Shown: in pieces, positions 11,216-21,056 of the stretch | Layout: each line of letters starts with the position of its first letter | Numbering within the stretch: the stretch's first letter is position 1 | NCBI RefSeq assembly: GCF_023016265.1 | Contig: NZ_CP095412.1 | Coordinates: 3,844,001-3,908,000 of the forward strand | Length of the DNA stretch: 64,000 nt | Origin: Blastococcus sp. PRF04-17 | Lineage (GTDB): Bacteria; Actinomycetota; Actinomycetes; Mycobacteriales; Geodermatophilaceae | Reading direction: 5' to 3' | Notes under the pieces: generated by a model | The model's database searches: none | Told to the model about the DNA's origin: nothing | Seen by the model: the letters and a program-made list of their open reading frames with translations, nothing else | Program-made: the position numbers and the translations under genes

Positions 11216-12342
11216 GCACTTCTCGGCCCCGTCCGGAGGCTCGCCCCGAGCGTGCGAGGGGTGAGAAGGACGGGGTCCTTCGGCAGACTCGGGCGGTGAG
11301 TTCCGCCGCCTCCTCCCCGGACCCCGGTCGCGCCCCGTGGTTCACCCGTGCCTACGCCTGGGGCGAGGAGCAGGTGCGGTCGGCGCGCCGGCGGTGGGAC
11401 TGGTTCGACCACCTCGCCCGTGCCGGCGGTCGCTACCGGGGGGTGCAGGGCGACCTGATGGCGGCCGGGGTCACCTACTTCGCCTTCCTGGGCCTGTTCC
11501 CCCTCCTGCTGCTCGCCGCCTCGATCATCGGACTGGTCCTCGCCGGCGACGAGCTGCTGCAGCGGGAGCTGTACCAGGCGATCCGCGAGGCGTTCCCCGG
11601 ATCGCTGGGCCGTCAGCTCGTCGGTCAGGTCAGAGGCGCGATCGACGGCGCGCGGTTCATCGGGCTGATTGCGCTCGTCGGCTTCCTGTACGCGGGGCTC
11701 CGCCTCATGGACAAGCTGCGCATCGGCATGGAGCGCATCTGGAAGGGCAAGGTCGACGAGCCCGAGTTCCTCCGGGACAACCTCTCCGATCTGCTGGCGC
11801 TGGTGATCCTCGGTGGCATCGGGCTGCTCAGCCTCGGCCTCACCGGGGCGGTCACCCAGGCGACGTCCTGGGTGCTGGAACTGCTCGGCCTGGCCGACGA
11901 ACCCGGCTGGGGAGCCCTGACCTGGGTGCTCGGCGTCGTGCTCGCCGTGCTCGTCGACGTCGCGGTCTTCCTCTGGCTGCTCCGGGTCGTGCCGTCCACC
12001 TCGTACCCGCTGCGGCGGCTCCTGCCCGGAGCGGTGTTCGGTGCGGCTGGTTTCGAGGTGCTCAAGCTGATCGGCGGCTACTACCTGTCGCTGATCTCGG
12101 ACAGCGTGACGGCCTCGGCGTTCGGCGGCGCCGTGGGGCTGCTGGTCTGGATCAACCTGGTGGCCCGGTTCGCCTTCTTCACGGCGGCGTGGACGGCGAC
12201 CCTGCGCGCGGTGGAGGCGCTGGCGGCGGACCGGACGAGCGAACCGACCGACCCGGGGGGCGCCGCACCGGATCGGTCGGCGCCCGGTCGGTCGCCGGCA
12301 CCAGCCGCACCGCGCGCCGCCGACCGATCAGCGTCGCCGTGA
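11212..12342 (+). CDS. YihY/BrkB-family inner-membrane protein
   Basis: 376-aa protein with a ~70-residue basic N-terminus and six hydrophobic helices between about residues 80 and 330 (for example GVTYFAFLGLFPLLLLAASI and WINLVARFAFFTAAWTA). The family was once misnamed ribonuclease BN; its role is unresolved. The last ~45 residues are Pro/Ala/Arg-rich and disordered. The start is GTG 11212 overlapping the 2H gene stop, although later in-frame GTGs exist. The 3' end runs 164 bases into the convergent carboxypeptidase gene. Confidence 0.88.
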
Positions 12343-13654
12343 CGATGACGACCGCACCGACGGCCAGCGCCACCGGCACGAACGGGGACGACTCCGCGTC
12401 CTGCACCGGAGGGGCGGCGCCCGCCGTGGACGTGCGCTGGGCCCGGCCCGCGGACGAGGCGGCGGACGAGGCGGACGAGGCGGGCGACGGGTCGACCTCG
12501 CCCGGTTCCACCAGCGTGCCCACGCTCTCGACATCGGCCGGGAGGGCGAAACCCCAGTCGAGCAGCAGCGCCGCCTGATCGGCCGCCCGCAACGGCCGGC
12601 TCTCGGTGTCCATGACGCTGACCACCAGCCGGCGGCCGTTCCGCTCGGCCGCGGTGACGAAGGTGTGCCGGGCGGCGTCGGTGAAGCCGGTCTTGCCGCC
12701 GAGGTTGCCCTCGTAGGCGCCGAGCAGCGGGTTCTGGTTCTGGATCTGGTAACCCGGGGTGCGGCCCTCGACCGCCGGCATCTGCGCGGTCGGCGTGGCC
12801 AGGATCGCGGCGGCGCGCGGGTCCTCCAGCAGCGCCCGGAAGATCAGTGCCAGGTCGTACGGGGACGAGGACTGGCCTGTGACGTCGAGGCCGGACGGCG
12901 TGCCCGCGACGGTGTCGAACGCGCCGAGCTGCTCGGCCTTCTCGTTCATCGCCTCGAGGGCCACGTCGACACCGCCGGCCGCGCGGGCGAGGGCGTTGGC
13001 GGCGTCGTTGCCCGACTGCAGGATCAAGCCGAGGAACAGCACGGACACGGGATACCGCCCACCCCGCACCAGCCCGACGCGGCTGCCCTCGACGTTCTCG
13101 TCCTCGGCGGTGCCCTCCACCACCTGGTCGGGGTCCAGCAGGGGCATGAGCGCCAGCAGGGTCAGCGTCTTCAGGGTGCTGGCCGGGTAGAAGCGGCCGT
13201 GCGGGTCCCGCGCCGCGAGCACGTCGCCGGTGCCGGCGTCGGCGACGAGCCAGCCCGAGGCCGCGATGCCCGGCGGCAGGTCGGGCGCGTCGTCCGGGAC
13301 GACGACGTCGCGGGTCCCGAGATCCTCCCCGCCGACCATGCTGCCGTCCGGTGCCGAGCCCTGCGGCGGTCGGCCCGCGTAGGGAGTACTGGGCGTCGGC
13401 ACGCTCGGATCGACGGTCGGCCGCGGGTCGTCCTCGGCCGCCGCCAGGCCACCCGGGAGGAGCAGCGCGGCGGTGACCAGCAGGGCCGCGGCCACTCGCG
13501 CGCACCGTCGCCGCAGCTCCATGGCCAGGGACAGTAGGCCCAGCCGGTGCCACGGCCGCCGCCGGACAGGGCGTCGTCCCCGGGAGCATCGCCGCGGGAG
13601 TCGTCGCGTCGTCACCCGCCGTACGGAACCGGTCGACCTTCGCAACGATCGCAT
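12179..13654 (-). CDS. D-alanyl-D-alanine carboxypeptidase (S11 penicillin-binding protein)
   Basis: Serine peptidase trimming peptidoglycan pentapeptides outside the membrane. All three active-site motifs are present: SxxK in FYPASTLKTLTL, SxN in LQSGNDAANAL, and KTG in NLGGKTGFTDAA. A hydrophobic export segment (VAAALLVTAALLLPGGLAAA) starts near residue 53, and a C-terminal helix (VPVALAVGAVVIVTATLIG) with an Arg-rich tail anchors it. ATG 13654 is chosen for the GAGGAG 9 bases upstream; ATG 13522, just before the signal, lacks an SD but gives a more conventional signal peptide. The tail of ~50 residues is encoded antisense to yihY. Confidence 0.9.
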   Translation of the reverse strand: MRSLRRSTGSVRRVTTRRLPRRCSRGRRPVRRRPWHRLGLLSLAMELRRRCARVAAALLVTAALLLPGGLAAAEDDPRPTVDPSVPTPSTPYAGRPPQGSAPDGSMVGGEDLGTRDVVVPDDAPDLPPGIAASGWLVADAGTGDVLAARDPHGRFYPASTLKTLTLLALMPLLDPDQVVEGTAEDENVEGSRVGLVRGGRYPVSVLFLGLILQSGNDAANALARAAGGVDVALEAMNEKAEQLGAFDTVAGTPSGLDVTGQSSSPYDLALIFRALLEDPRAAAILATPTAQMPAVEGRTPGYQIQNQNPLLGAYEGNLGGKTGFTDAARHTFVTAAERNGRRLVVSVMDTESRPLRAADQAALLLDWGFALPADVESVGTLVEPGEVDPSPASSASSAASSAGRAQRTSTAGAAPPVQDAESSPFVPVALAVGAVVIVTATLIGRRRAVRLVPATDRAPTDPVRRPPGRSVRSSGPPPAPPPRAGSPSTPP

Positions 13655-13818
13655 CTCAGTCCGCTCCTCGCGGGCGGCCCCGGCCGGCCGCGCGGTTAGC
13701 GTGCCCTGATCGTGTGCGTCGCCGCGCTCTCGGGAGTGGGACGGCGGCATGCGGTAACCGACCCGAATGGGACGCGTGCGCGAGTCCAGCGGCGCGTCCA
13801 CCCAGAGAGGAGATCGTC

Positions 13819-14904
13819 TTGCGCCGAGCGCGGATGACGAAGACCACGGCCCGGGCCATGGCGCTGGTGCTCGCCAGCAGCCTGGCCCTGGCGGCCTGCG
13901 CCAGCGACGAGGAGGGCGGCGGCAACGGCGGCAACGGCGGCTCCGGCGGCGACGGAGGCGCGGCCGCCGAGGAGATCAAGGTCGGTCTTGCCTACGACAC
14001 CGGTGGCCGCGGCGACCGCTCGTTCAACGACTCCGCGTTCGCCGGGATGGAGGCCGCGCTCGAGGAGCACGGGGGCGACTTCACCGAGCTCAGCCCGAAC
14101 AGCGACGCGTCCAACCGGGCCGACCTGCTGACCCAGCTGGCCGACGACGGCCACAACCCGATCATCGCGGTGGGCTTCGCCTACGGCGACGTGATCGGCG
14201 AGGTCGCCGAGCAGTACCCGGACACCACGTTCGCGATCGTCGACTCGTCGGTGGCCGAGATCGGTGCCGACAACCTGACCGGACTGCTGTTCGCCGAGGA
14301 GCAGGGCTCGTTCCTGGCCGGCGTCGCCGCGGCCCTGAAGACCACCAGCAACCACATCGGCTTCGTGGGTGGCGTGGAGGTCCCGCTGATCGAGAAGTTC
14401 GAGGCGGGCTTCTTCGCCGGCGCGCAGGCGGTCAACCCCGACATCCGGATCGACTCGTCGTACCTGACGCCGGCCGGTGACTTCTCCGGCTTCAACGACC
14501 CGGCGAAGGGGCAGATCGCCGCGCAGGGCATGTTCGACGCCGGTGCCGACATCGTCTACCACGCGGCCGGTGGTTCCGGCCTCGGCGTGTTCCAGGCGGC
14601 CGCCGCCTCGAACAAGCGGGCCATCGGCGTCGACTCCGACCAGTACAACACCGTCGACGACCCGGCCCTCCAGGCCGTGATCATGACGTCGATGCTGAAG
14701 CGGGTCGACAACGCGGTCGAGCGGTTCATCGGCGAGTTCGCCGACGGCTCCCTGGAGGGCGGCACGGACGAGGTCAACGACCTGTCCACCGACGGTGTCG
14801 GCCTGTCCACCTCCGGTGGCTTCATCGACGACATCCAGGACCAGATCGACGAGTACCGCCAGCAGATCATCGACGGCGACATCGAGGTCCCGACCACCCG
14901 GTGA
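13819..14904 (+). CDS. BMP-family nucleoside-binding lipoprotein (BmpA/PnrA-like)
   Basis: Substrate-binding protein of a nucleoside ABC importer, tethered to the membrane. The 361-aa precursor has a lipobox (SLALAAC), a Gly-rich linker, and a BMP domain (VGLAYDTGGRGDRSFNDSAF, VGFAYGDVIGEVAEQYP, IGFVGGVEVPLIEKFEAGF). The start is TTG 13819: AGGAG lies 6 bases before it, while ATG 13834 is too far from that site. Two hairpins separate it from the ATPase-permease genes, which could allow higher expression of the binding protein. Nucleoside specificity is inferred from the family and from cdd/deoA/add downstream. Confidence 0.92.
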   Translation: MRRARMTKTTARAMALVLASSLALAACASDEEGGGNGGNGGSGGDGGAAAEEIKVGLAYDTGGRGDRSFNDSAFAGMEAALEEHGGDFTELSPNSDASNRADLLTQLADDGHNPIIAVGFAYGDVIGEVAEQYPDTTFAIVDSSVAEIGADNLTGLLFAEEQGSFLAGVAAALKTTSNHIGFVGGVEVPLIEKFEAGFFAGAQAVNPDIRIDSSYLTPAGDFSGFNDPAKGQIAAQGMFDAGADIVYHAAGGSGLGVFQAAAASNKRAIGVDSDQYNTVDDPALQAVIMTSMLKRVDNAVERFIGEFADGSLEGGTDEVNDLSTDGVGLSTSGGFIDDIQDQIDEYRQQIIDGDIEVPTTR

Positions 14905-14909
14905 CCTCC

Positions 14910-14941
14910 GACGCGGACCCGTCCTCCGGCGGGTCCGCGTC
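14910..14941 (+). terminator. Hairpin 1 after the BMP gene
   Basis: Perfect 11-bp stem (14910-14920 with 14931-14941) around a 10-base loop, 6 bases after the stop. Probably an intra-operon terminator or 3'-end stabiliser. Confidence 0.7.
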
Positions 14942-14953
14942 TCTCTCCGGTCG

Positions 14954-15002
14954 ACCGCGACGGCGGGCCCGGGCGCCAGCCGCCCGGGCCCGCCGTCGCG
15001 GT
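14954..15002. terminator. Hairpin 2 after the BMP gene, 22-bp perfect stem
   Basis: 14954-14975 pairs perfectly with 14981-15002 around a 5-base loop, 13 bases after hairpin 1. It is the longest perfect stem I found in the window. Confidence 0.75.
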
Positions 15003-15230
15003 ACCGGGACCGCCCGGTCGACCCGGTCGACACCCGTTCCGGTTGACCCCCGGGGGCGGTGTCCCCGTCGGGCCGCCGCGTGCGCCATCATGCGGCGAGC
15101 CGATCTCCCTGCACGCCGGGGCGCGCGCCGGAGTCGGCCGAGCGGCTGGCGGCGGTCGACCGGCGTCGCAGCCGATGCACACGACGACGTGCGCCGCCAT
15201 CCCGTGGCCGCACCCGAGGGAGGGCCCACC

Positions 15231-16835
15231 ATGGCCGCAACTGGAGAGACCGGGGCGAGGCCGCCACGGGCCCGCACGGACGCCGGCGACGCCGGCGCTC
15301 CGTACGCGGTCGAGCTCCGCGGCATCACCAAGCGCTTCCCCGGCGTCGTCGCCAACCGCGACATCGAGCTGACCGTCCGCCGCGGTGAGGTGCACGCGAT
15401 CGTCGGCGAGAACGGCGCGGGCAAGTCCACGCTGATGAAGACGCTCTACGGCGAGCACCGCCCCGACGAGGGCACCATCCGCGTCGACGGGCGGGAGATG
15501 ACCTTCCGCAGCCCGTCGGACGCCATCGCCGCAGGCATCGGCATGGTCCACCAGCACTTCATGCTCGCCGACAACTTCACCGTTCTGGAGAACATCGTCC
15601 TGGGCAGCGAGCCCACCCGTGGTGGCCGGCTGGACCGGGCGGAGGCCCGGCGCCGGATCGTGGAGATCTCCGACCGCTACTCCCTCGACCTGCAGCCCGA
15701 CGTCCTCGTCGAGGACCTCGGGGTGGGCGCCCGCCAGCGCGTCGAGATCGCCAAGGTGCTCTACCGGGACGCGCGCATCCTGATCCTCGACGAGCCCACC
15801 GCCGTCCTCGTGCCGCACGAGGTCCACGAGCTCTTCGGCAACCTCGCGGAGCTCACCCGCGAGGGCCTCACCGTCATCTTCATCTCGCACAAGCTGGACG
15901 AGGTCCGTCGCGTCGCTGACTCCATCACCGTCATCCGCCGGGGAACCACGGTGGGCACGGCCGACCCGAGGACGACGACGGTGCGGCAGCTGGCCGAGCT
16001 GATGGTCGGTGCGGAGCTGCCCTCGCCGGAGACCCGCACCTCGACGGTCCGCGACGAGCCCGTCCTCGTCGTGGAGAACCTGACCCTGCGGACGCCGGAG
16101 GGCCGGGCGCTCATCGACGACGTCGCGCTCACCGTCCGCGCCGGCGAGGTGGTCGGGATCGCGGGGGTCGAGGGCAACGGCCAGGCTGAGCTCGTCGACG
16201 CGATCATGGGCCTGCGACCGCTCGCGTCGGGCACCGTGCGGCTGGACGGCGGCACGGGGGGCCTCGAGGACATCACGGCCTGGAGCACGCGAGCCCGCCG
16301 CGAGGCCGGCCTGGGCTTCATCCCGGAGGACCGCCACCGCCAGGGCATGCTGCTCGAGGCCCCGCTCTGGGAGAACCGGATCCTCGGCCACCAGACACGG
16401 CCGCCGGCCGCCAAGGGCCAGTTCATCGACCGCAAGGCCGCACGGGCCGACACCGAGCGGATCATGCAGCAGTACGACGTCCGCGCTCCCGGTCCGGACA
16501 CCCTCGCGGTCGCGCTGTCCGGAGGGAACCAGCAGAAGCTGATCGTCGGCCGGGAGATGAGTTCGAATCCCCGGCTGCTCATCGCGGCCCACCCGACCCG
16601 CGGTGTCGACGTCGGCGCGCAGGCGGCGATCTGGGAGCTGCTGAAGGACGCCCGCGCCGAGGGGATGGGGATCCTGCTGATCTCCGCCGACCTCGACGAG
16701 CTCATCGGTCTCTCGGACACGCTGCACGTGATGCTGCGCGGCCGGCTGGTGGCCACGCTGGACCCCTCGCGCGTCACCCCCGAGGAGCTGGGCGGTCACA
16801 TGACCGGCGCCCACGGCACCGCGGGTGCGGCGTGA
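15231..16835 (+). CDS. Nucleoside ABC importer ATPase (double domain)
   Basis: 534-aa protein with two ABC domains, as in the RbsA/NupO class. Domain 1 has an intact Walker A (GENGAGKST), Q-loop region MVHQHFMLADNFTV and Walker B LILDEPTAVL. Domain 2 has a degenerate Walker A (GVEGNGQAEL), a full signature (LSGGNQQK) and an Ala in place of the catalytic Glu (LLIAAHPTRGVDVGA), which is normal for this class and means one competent site. ATG 15231 follows a strong SD; the open frame to 14901 is non-conserved. It overlaps permease 1 by GTGA. Confidence 0.93.
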   Translation: MAATGETGARPPRARTDAGDAGAPYAVELRGITKRFPGVVANRDIELTVRRGEVHAIVGENGAGKSTLMKTLYGEHRPDEGTIRVDGREMTFRSPSDAIAAGIGMVHQHFMLADNFTVLENIVLGSEPTRGGRLDRAEARRRIVEISDRYSLDLQPDVLVEDLGVGARQRVEIAKVLYRDARILILDEPTAVLVPHEVHELFGNLAELTREGLTVIFISHKLDEVRRVADSITVIRRGTTVGTADPRTTTVRQLAELMVGAELPSPETRTSTVRDEPVLVVENLTLRTPEGRALIDDVALTVRAGEVVGIAGVEGNGQAELVDAIMGLRPLASGTVRLDGGTGGLEDITAWSTRARREAGLGFIPEDRHRQGMLLEAPLWENRILGHQTRPPAAKGQFIDRKAARADTERIMQQYDVRAPGPDTLAVALSGGNQQKLIVGREMSSNPRLLIAAHPTRGVDVGAQAAIWELLKDARAEGMGILLISADLDELIGLSDTLHVMLRGRLVATLDPSRVTPEELGGHMTGAHGTAGAA

Positions 16836-18070
16836 GCGCGCTCCGCCGGCTCGGCCCCGCGCTCCTGCCCGGGGTCTTCGCCGTCGTCATCGCCCTGGTC
16901 ATCTCCTCGGGGGTCATGGCCGCCCTGGGCGTGAACCCGTTCGACGTGTTCGCCGTGATGGTCGACTTCGGCGACACCCCGACCCGGCAGGTCACCGCGA
17001 TGGTGGTGATCGTCAACCGGGCGATCCCGCTGTTCCTGGCCGGCCTGGCCGTGGCCATCGCCTTCCGGATGGGCCTGTTCAACATCGGTGTCGAGGGTCA
17101 GTACCGCCTGGCCACCGTCGTGGCCGCGGGGGTCGGCGCCGCGATCGCCCTGCCCGGCCCGCTGCACATCCTCGTGATCGTGCTCGTGGCGATGATCGTG
17201 GCCGCTCTCTGGGCCGGCATCGTGGCGCTGCTCAAGGTGACCCGCGGTGTCAGCGAGGTCATCAGCTCGATCATGCTCAACTTCATCGCCCTGGGCATCG
17301 CGTCCTACCTGCTCACCGGCCCGCTGCGCGGCAGCCCGGAGGGCGCGTCGATCATCAGCACCGCCAAGATCCCGGAGTCCGGCCAGATGCCGGGCCTCAA
17401 CGGGGTCTTCGACGCCATCGGCCTGGCCAACCCGCCGCGCCAGCTCTACGGCTTCCTGCTCGTCGCCGTGGTGGTCGGCGCGGTCATCGCGGTCCTGCTC
17501 AACCGCACCCGGTTCGGGTTCGACCTCAAGGCCAGCGGGATGTCGCCCTCGGCGGCGAGCGCCAGCGGCGTCAACGCCCGGGCCATGGTCGTCAAGACGA
17601 TGCTGCTGTCGGGCGCCGTCGCGGGCCTGATCGGCCTGCCCGACCTGCTGGGCAACACGCACTCCTACACGACCGACTTCACCGCCGGCCTGGGCTTCCT
17701 GGGCATCGCGGTGGCGCTGCTCGGCCGCAACCGGCCGCTGGGCATCGCGCTCGCCGCGCTGCTCTTCGGCTTCCTCGACCGCGCCCTGGTGCCGCTGCAG
17801 ATCGCCGACTACCCGTCGTCGGTCGTGACCATCGTGCAGGGCACGATCGTGCTCGCCGTGGTGGTGGCCAACGAGGTCGCGCGGCGCTTCGCCCGCCGCT
17901 CCGCCGAGCGGGGCACCGCCACCCCGTCGGTCGTGCCGGGGGACGGCGGCACGGGTGCGGGGCAGTCCGTCGACTCCGGCGGCGTGCCGGTGGCCGGGAC
18001 GGGCGCCGGCGTGAGCCGCACGGCCGGGGCTGGACAAGTGGACGACGAGGGACGGGGGGCCCAGGCGTGA
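16832..18070 (+). CDS. Nucleoside ABC importer permease 1
   Basis: 412-aa BPD_transp_2-type permease, with about eight to nine hydrophobic helices and the family segments GLAVAIAFRMGLFNIGVEGQ and VSEVISSIMLNFIALGIASY. A hydrophilic tail of ~65 residues rich in Gly/Thr closes the protein. The GTG start overlaps the ATPase stop. It forms the transmembrane pore with permease 2. Confidence 0.92.
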   Translation: MSALRRLGPALLPGVFAVVIALVISSGVMAALGVNPFDVFAVMVDFGDTPTRQVTAMVVIVNRAIPLFLAGLAVAIAFRMGLFNIGVEGQYRLATVVAAGVGAAIALPGPLHILVIVLVAMIVAALWAGIVALLKVTRGVSEVISSIMLNFIALGIASYLLTGPLRGSPEGASIISTAKIPESGQMPGLNGVFDAIGLANPPRQLYGFLLVAVVVGAVIAVLLNRTRFGFDLKASGMSPSAASASGVNARAMVVKTMLLSGAVAGLIGLPDLLGNTHSYTTDFTAGLGFLGIAVALLGRNRPLGIALAALLFGFLDRALVPLQIADYPSSVVTIVQGTIVLAVVVANEVARRFARRSAERGTATPSVVPGDGGTGAGQSVDSGGVPVAGTGAGVSRTAGAGQVDDEGRGAQA

Positions 18071-19362
18071 GCACCGCCGTCTCCAGCCAGGGCACGCGGC
18101 CGAGCCGCGGGCCGCTCACCGAGCTGCTTCTCGGCGGCGGTCGCGCCCGCCGGATCACCTGGATCGTCGTCGCTGCGTTCCTGCTGGTCTCCGCGGTCCG
18201 GGTGATCAGCGGTGAGCAGGCGCTGACGTCGTCCTCGACGATCGCGGCGGCGCTGCTGCTCGCCGTGCCGATCGGGTTGGCCGCTCTGGGTGGCCTGTTC
18301 TCCGAGCGTGCGGGTGTGGTCAACATCGGCCTCGAGGGCATGATGATCCTCGGCACCTGGGGCGCCGGATTCGCCGGCTACCAGTGGGGCTGGGCCGCGG
18401 CGCTGGCGGGCGGGATCCTGTTCGGCGCGGTCGGTGGCCTCCTGCACGCCGTCGCCACCGTCACGTTCGGTGTCGACCACGTCGTCTCCGGCGTGGCGAT
18501 CAACATCCTCGCCGGCGCGGCCGGTGCGGGCGGCTTCTCACGGTTCCTCTCCGAGCTCTTCTACGCCGACAACGCGGCCGGCGGCGGTGTCACGCAGTCC
18601 CCGGCTCTGTCCAGCCGGCCGCCCGAGGTGTCCCTCCCCGTGCTCTCCTCCGGCCCCGACCTGCTCGGCGACGTCGAACGGCAGGGCTGGTTCCTGGTCA
18701 GTGACCTGGCCGGGGTGGCGCGGGGGCTGACCAGCGGTGTCGGCCTGGTGACGCTGATCGCGGTGCTGCTGGTGCCGGCGTCCTACCTGCTGCTCTGGCG
18801 GACGGCGTTCGGGTTGCGGCTGCGGGCCTGCGGCGAGAACCCGGCGGCCGCGGACTCCCTCGGCGTCGCGGTCTACCGGATGAAGTACATCGCCGTGATC
18901 ATCTCGGGCTCGCTGGCCGGCCTCGGCGGTGTCTTCCTGGTGTTCATCGCCGGCATCTACCGGGAGAACCAGACCAACGGACGCGGGTTCATCGGCCTGG
19001 CCGCCCTGATCTTCGGCAACTGGCGACCCGGCGGGCTCGCCGCGGGCGCCGGCCTGTTCGGGTTCGCCGACGCCCTCCAGTTGCGCAGCCGCACCGCGGT
19101 CGTCGCGCTGCTGCTGCTGGTCGCCGTCCTGCTGGCCGGCGTCGCGATCTGGCAGGCGACCCGTCGCCGGGCGTTGCAGGCCGTGCTGGCCGGCGTGGTC
19201 GCCGTCGGGGCGCTGATCGGGTTCCTCACCATCGAGGTGCTCCCGCCGGGCATCGTGTCGTTCACCCCCCACCTGACCACGCTGCTGGTGCTCTCGCTCG
19301 CCTCCCAGCGACTGCGGATGCCCAAGGCCGACGGTCTGGTCTACCGACGAGGAGAGCACTAG
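18067..19362 (+). CDS. Nucleoside ABC importer permease 2
   Basis: 431-aa partner permease. The signature GLFSERAGVVNIGLEGMMIL and the EAA-like AVYRMKYIAVIISGSLAGLG identify the BmpA-linked second permease. It has around ten hydrophobic segments. The start is GTG 18067, overlapping the permease 1 stop (GTGA); the apparent 845-aa open frame reaching back to 16825 is a shadow of permease 1. The stop overlaps the cdd start by one base. Confidence 0.92.
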   Translation: MSTAVSSQGTRPSRGPLTELLLGGGRARRITWIVVAAFLLVSAVRVISGEQALTSSSTIAAALLLAVPIGLAALGGLFSERAGVVNIGLEGMMILGTWGAGFAGYQWGWAAALAGGILFGAVGGLLHAVATVTFGVDHVVSGVAINILAGAAGAGGFSRFLSELFYADNAAGGGVTQSPALSSRPPEVSLPVLSSGPDLLGDVERQGWFLVSDLAGVARGLTSGVGLVTLIAVLLVPASYLLLWRTAFGLRLRACGENPAAADSLGVAVYRMKYIAVIISGSLAGLGGVFLVFIAGIYRENQTNGRGFIGLAALIFGNWRPGGLAAGAGLFGFADALQLRSRTAVVALLLLVAVLLAGVAIWQATRRRALQAVLAGVVAVGALIGFLTIEVLPPGIVSFTPHLTTLLVLSLASQRLRMPKADGLVYRRGEH

Positions 19363-19775
19363 TGCCGACACCGGACTGGGACGCCCTGCGGGCGGCGGCC
19401 CGGGAGGCGATGACCCACGCCTACGCCCCGTACTCGAAGTTCCCCGTGGGCGTGGCCGGGCTCGTGGACGACGGGCGCGTGGTCACCGGCTGCAACGTCG
19501 AGAACGCCTCGTACGGGCTCGGGCTGTGCGCCGAGTGCGGCATGGTGAGCGACCTCGCGCGCACCGGCGGCGGCCGGCTGGTCGCCGTGGCGTGCGTCGG
19601 CGGCGACGGGCAGCCGCTGATGCCCTGCGGCCGCTGCCGGCAGCTGCTGTGGGAGCACGGGGGGGCCGACATGCTCATCGAGACCGTCTCGCTCGGGATC
19701 GTGCCGATGAGCGAGGTCCTGCCGGACGCCTTCGGTCCTGACGACCTGGTCGCAGCCGCGGAACGGAACGCCTGA
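19362..19775 (+). CDS. cdd: Cytidine deaminase
   Basis: Zinc hydrolase converting (deoxy)cytidine to (deoxy)uridine. The 137-aa length fits the tetrameric class. The zinc motifs are NVENASYGLGLCAECG (C-A-E: ligand Cys plus catalytic Glu) and PCGRCRQLL (PCxxC). GTG 19362 overlaps the permease stop, so salvage enzyme and importer are in one operon. Confidence 0.95.
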   Translation: MPTPDWDALRAAAREAMTHAYAPYSKFPVGVAGLVDDGRVVTGCNVENASYGLGLCAECGMVSDLARTGGGRLVAVACVGGDGQPLMPCGRCRQLLWEHGGADMLIETVSLGIVPMSEVLPDAFGPDDLVAAAERNA

Positions 19776-21046
19776 ATGGACGCCATCGACGTCATCCGGG
19801 CCAAGCGGGACGGCGGTCAGCTGACGCCCGAGCAGATCCGCTGGATCATCGGCGCGTACACCGACGGCACGGTGCCCGACGAGCAGATGAGCGCACTGCT
19901 CATGGCCGTGTTCTTCCGCGGCATGTCGCCGGACGAGCTGGCGGTGTGGACGCAGGCGATGATCGACTCCGGCGAGCGCAAGGACCTCTCGTCGCTGGGC
20001 GGCCGACCGCCGACAAGCACTCGACCGGCGGGGTGGGGGACAAGATCACGCTGCCGCTCGCGCCGCTCGTCGCCGCCTGCGGGGTCGCGGTGCCGCAGCT
20101 GTCCGGTCGGGGGCTGGGCCACACCGGCGGCACGCTGGACAAGCTGGAGGCGATTCCCGGCTGGCGCGCCGACGTGCACGAGGAGGCGTACCTGGCGCAG
20201 CTGCGCGAGGTGGGCGCGGTCGTCTGCGCGGCCGGGAACGACCTGGCGCCGGCCGACAAGAAGCTCTACGCGCTGCGCGACGTCACGGGCACCGTCGAGT
20301 CGATCCCGCTGATCGCCAGCTCGATCATGAGCAAGAAGATCGCCGAGGGTGCCGACGCGCTCGTGCTCGACGTGAAGACGGGCTCGGGCGCGTTCATGAA
20401 GGAGCCGGACCTCTCGCGCGAGCTGGCTCGCACGATGGTGGGGCTGGGCGAGGCGGCGGGCGTGCGGACCGTCGCGCTGGTGACGGCGATGGACCGGCCG
20501 CTGGGACGGGCGGCCGGCAACGCCGTCGAGGTCGCCGAGTCGGTCGAGGTCCTCGCCGGCGGCGGACCGGCCGACGTCGTCGAGCTGACGCTGGCGCTGG
20601 CGCGGGAGATGCTGGCCGGAGCCGGACGGCCGGACGTCGACCCCGCCGAGGCGCTGGCCGACGGGCGGGCGATGGACGTCTGGCGCCGGATGATCGCGGC
20701 GCAGGGCGGTGACCCCGACGCACCGCTGCCCCGCCCCGCCGAGACGCACGTCGTGACCGCTCCCGCGACCGGCACGCTCACCCGGCTCGACGCGTACTCG
20801 CTCGGCGTCGCGGCCTGGCGGCTCGGTGCGGGGCGGGCCCGCAAGGAGGACCCGGTGTCGGCCGCGGCCGGCGTCGTCTGGACCGCGGCCGTGGGCGAGC
20901 AGGTGACCGCCGGCCAGCCGCTGCTCGAGCTGCAGACCGACGACGCCGGGCGCATCCCGCGGGCGCTGGAGGCGTTGGAGGGCGCGATCGGCATCGACAC
21001 CCACGACGAGCCCCTGCCGCTGATCCTCGACCGGATCACCGCGTGA
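19776..21046 (+). pseudogene. deoA: Thymidine/pyrimidine-nucleoside phosphorylase, one-base frameshift
   Basis: DeoA phosphorolyses thymidine and deoxyuridine to base plus deoxyribose-1-phosphate. The first frame reads MDAIDVIRAKRDGG to KDLSSLG and then breaks; the next frame continues exactly where the family does (RPTADKHSTGGVGDK, GHTGGTLDKLEAIPG, DVKTGSGAFMK). One C is missing between 20000 and 20001, and restoring it gives 423 aa, the family length. ATG 19776 abuts the cdd stop. All motifs are intact, so a sequence error is likelier than decay. As written, no full-length protein is made. Confidence 0.9.
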
Positions 21047-21056
21047 GGGAGTCCTC

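Larger units (their letters stand above)
14905..15230. other. 326-base gap between binding protein and ATPase genes
   Basis: The first third holds two back-to-back hairpins (listed separately). The rest (15003-15230) shows further short GC-rich palindromes, a lone TTGACC at 15043 without a matching -10, and the ATPase ribosome site (GAGGGAGGG, 15216-15224). I see no gene in it. Confidence 0.6.

Noticed and set aside
15043-15071. TTGACC as a -35 box for the ATPase gene
   Set aside because: No -10-like sequence lies 16-19 bases downstream.
16558-16582. GAGTTCGAATCCC looks like a tRNA T-arm loop
   Set aside because: It lies inside the conserved ATPase coding frame (MSSNPRLL), and no acceptor, D or anticodon arms flank it.
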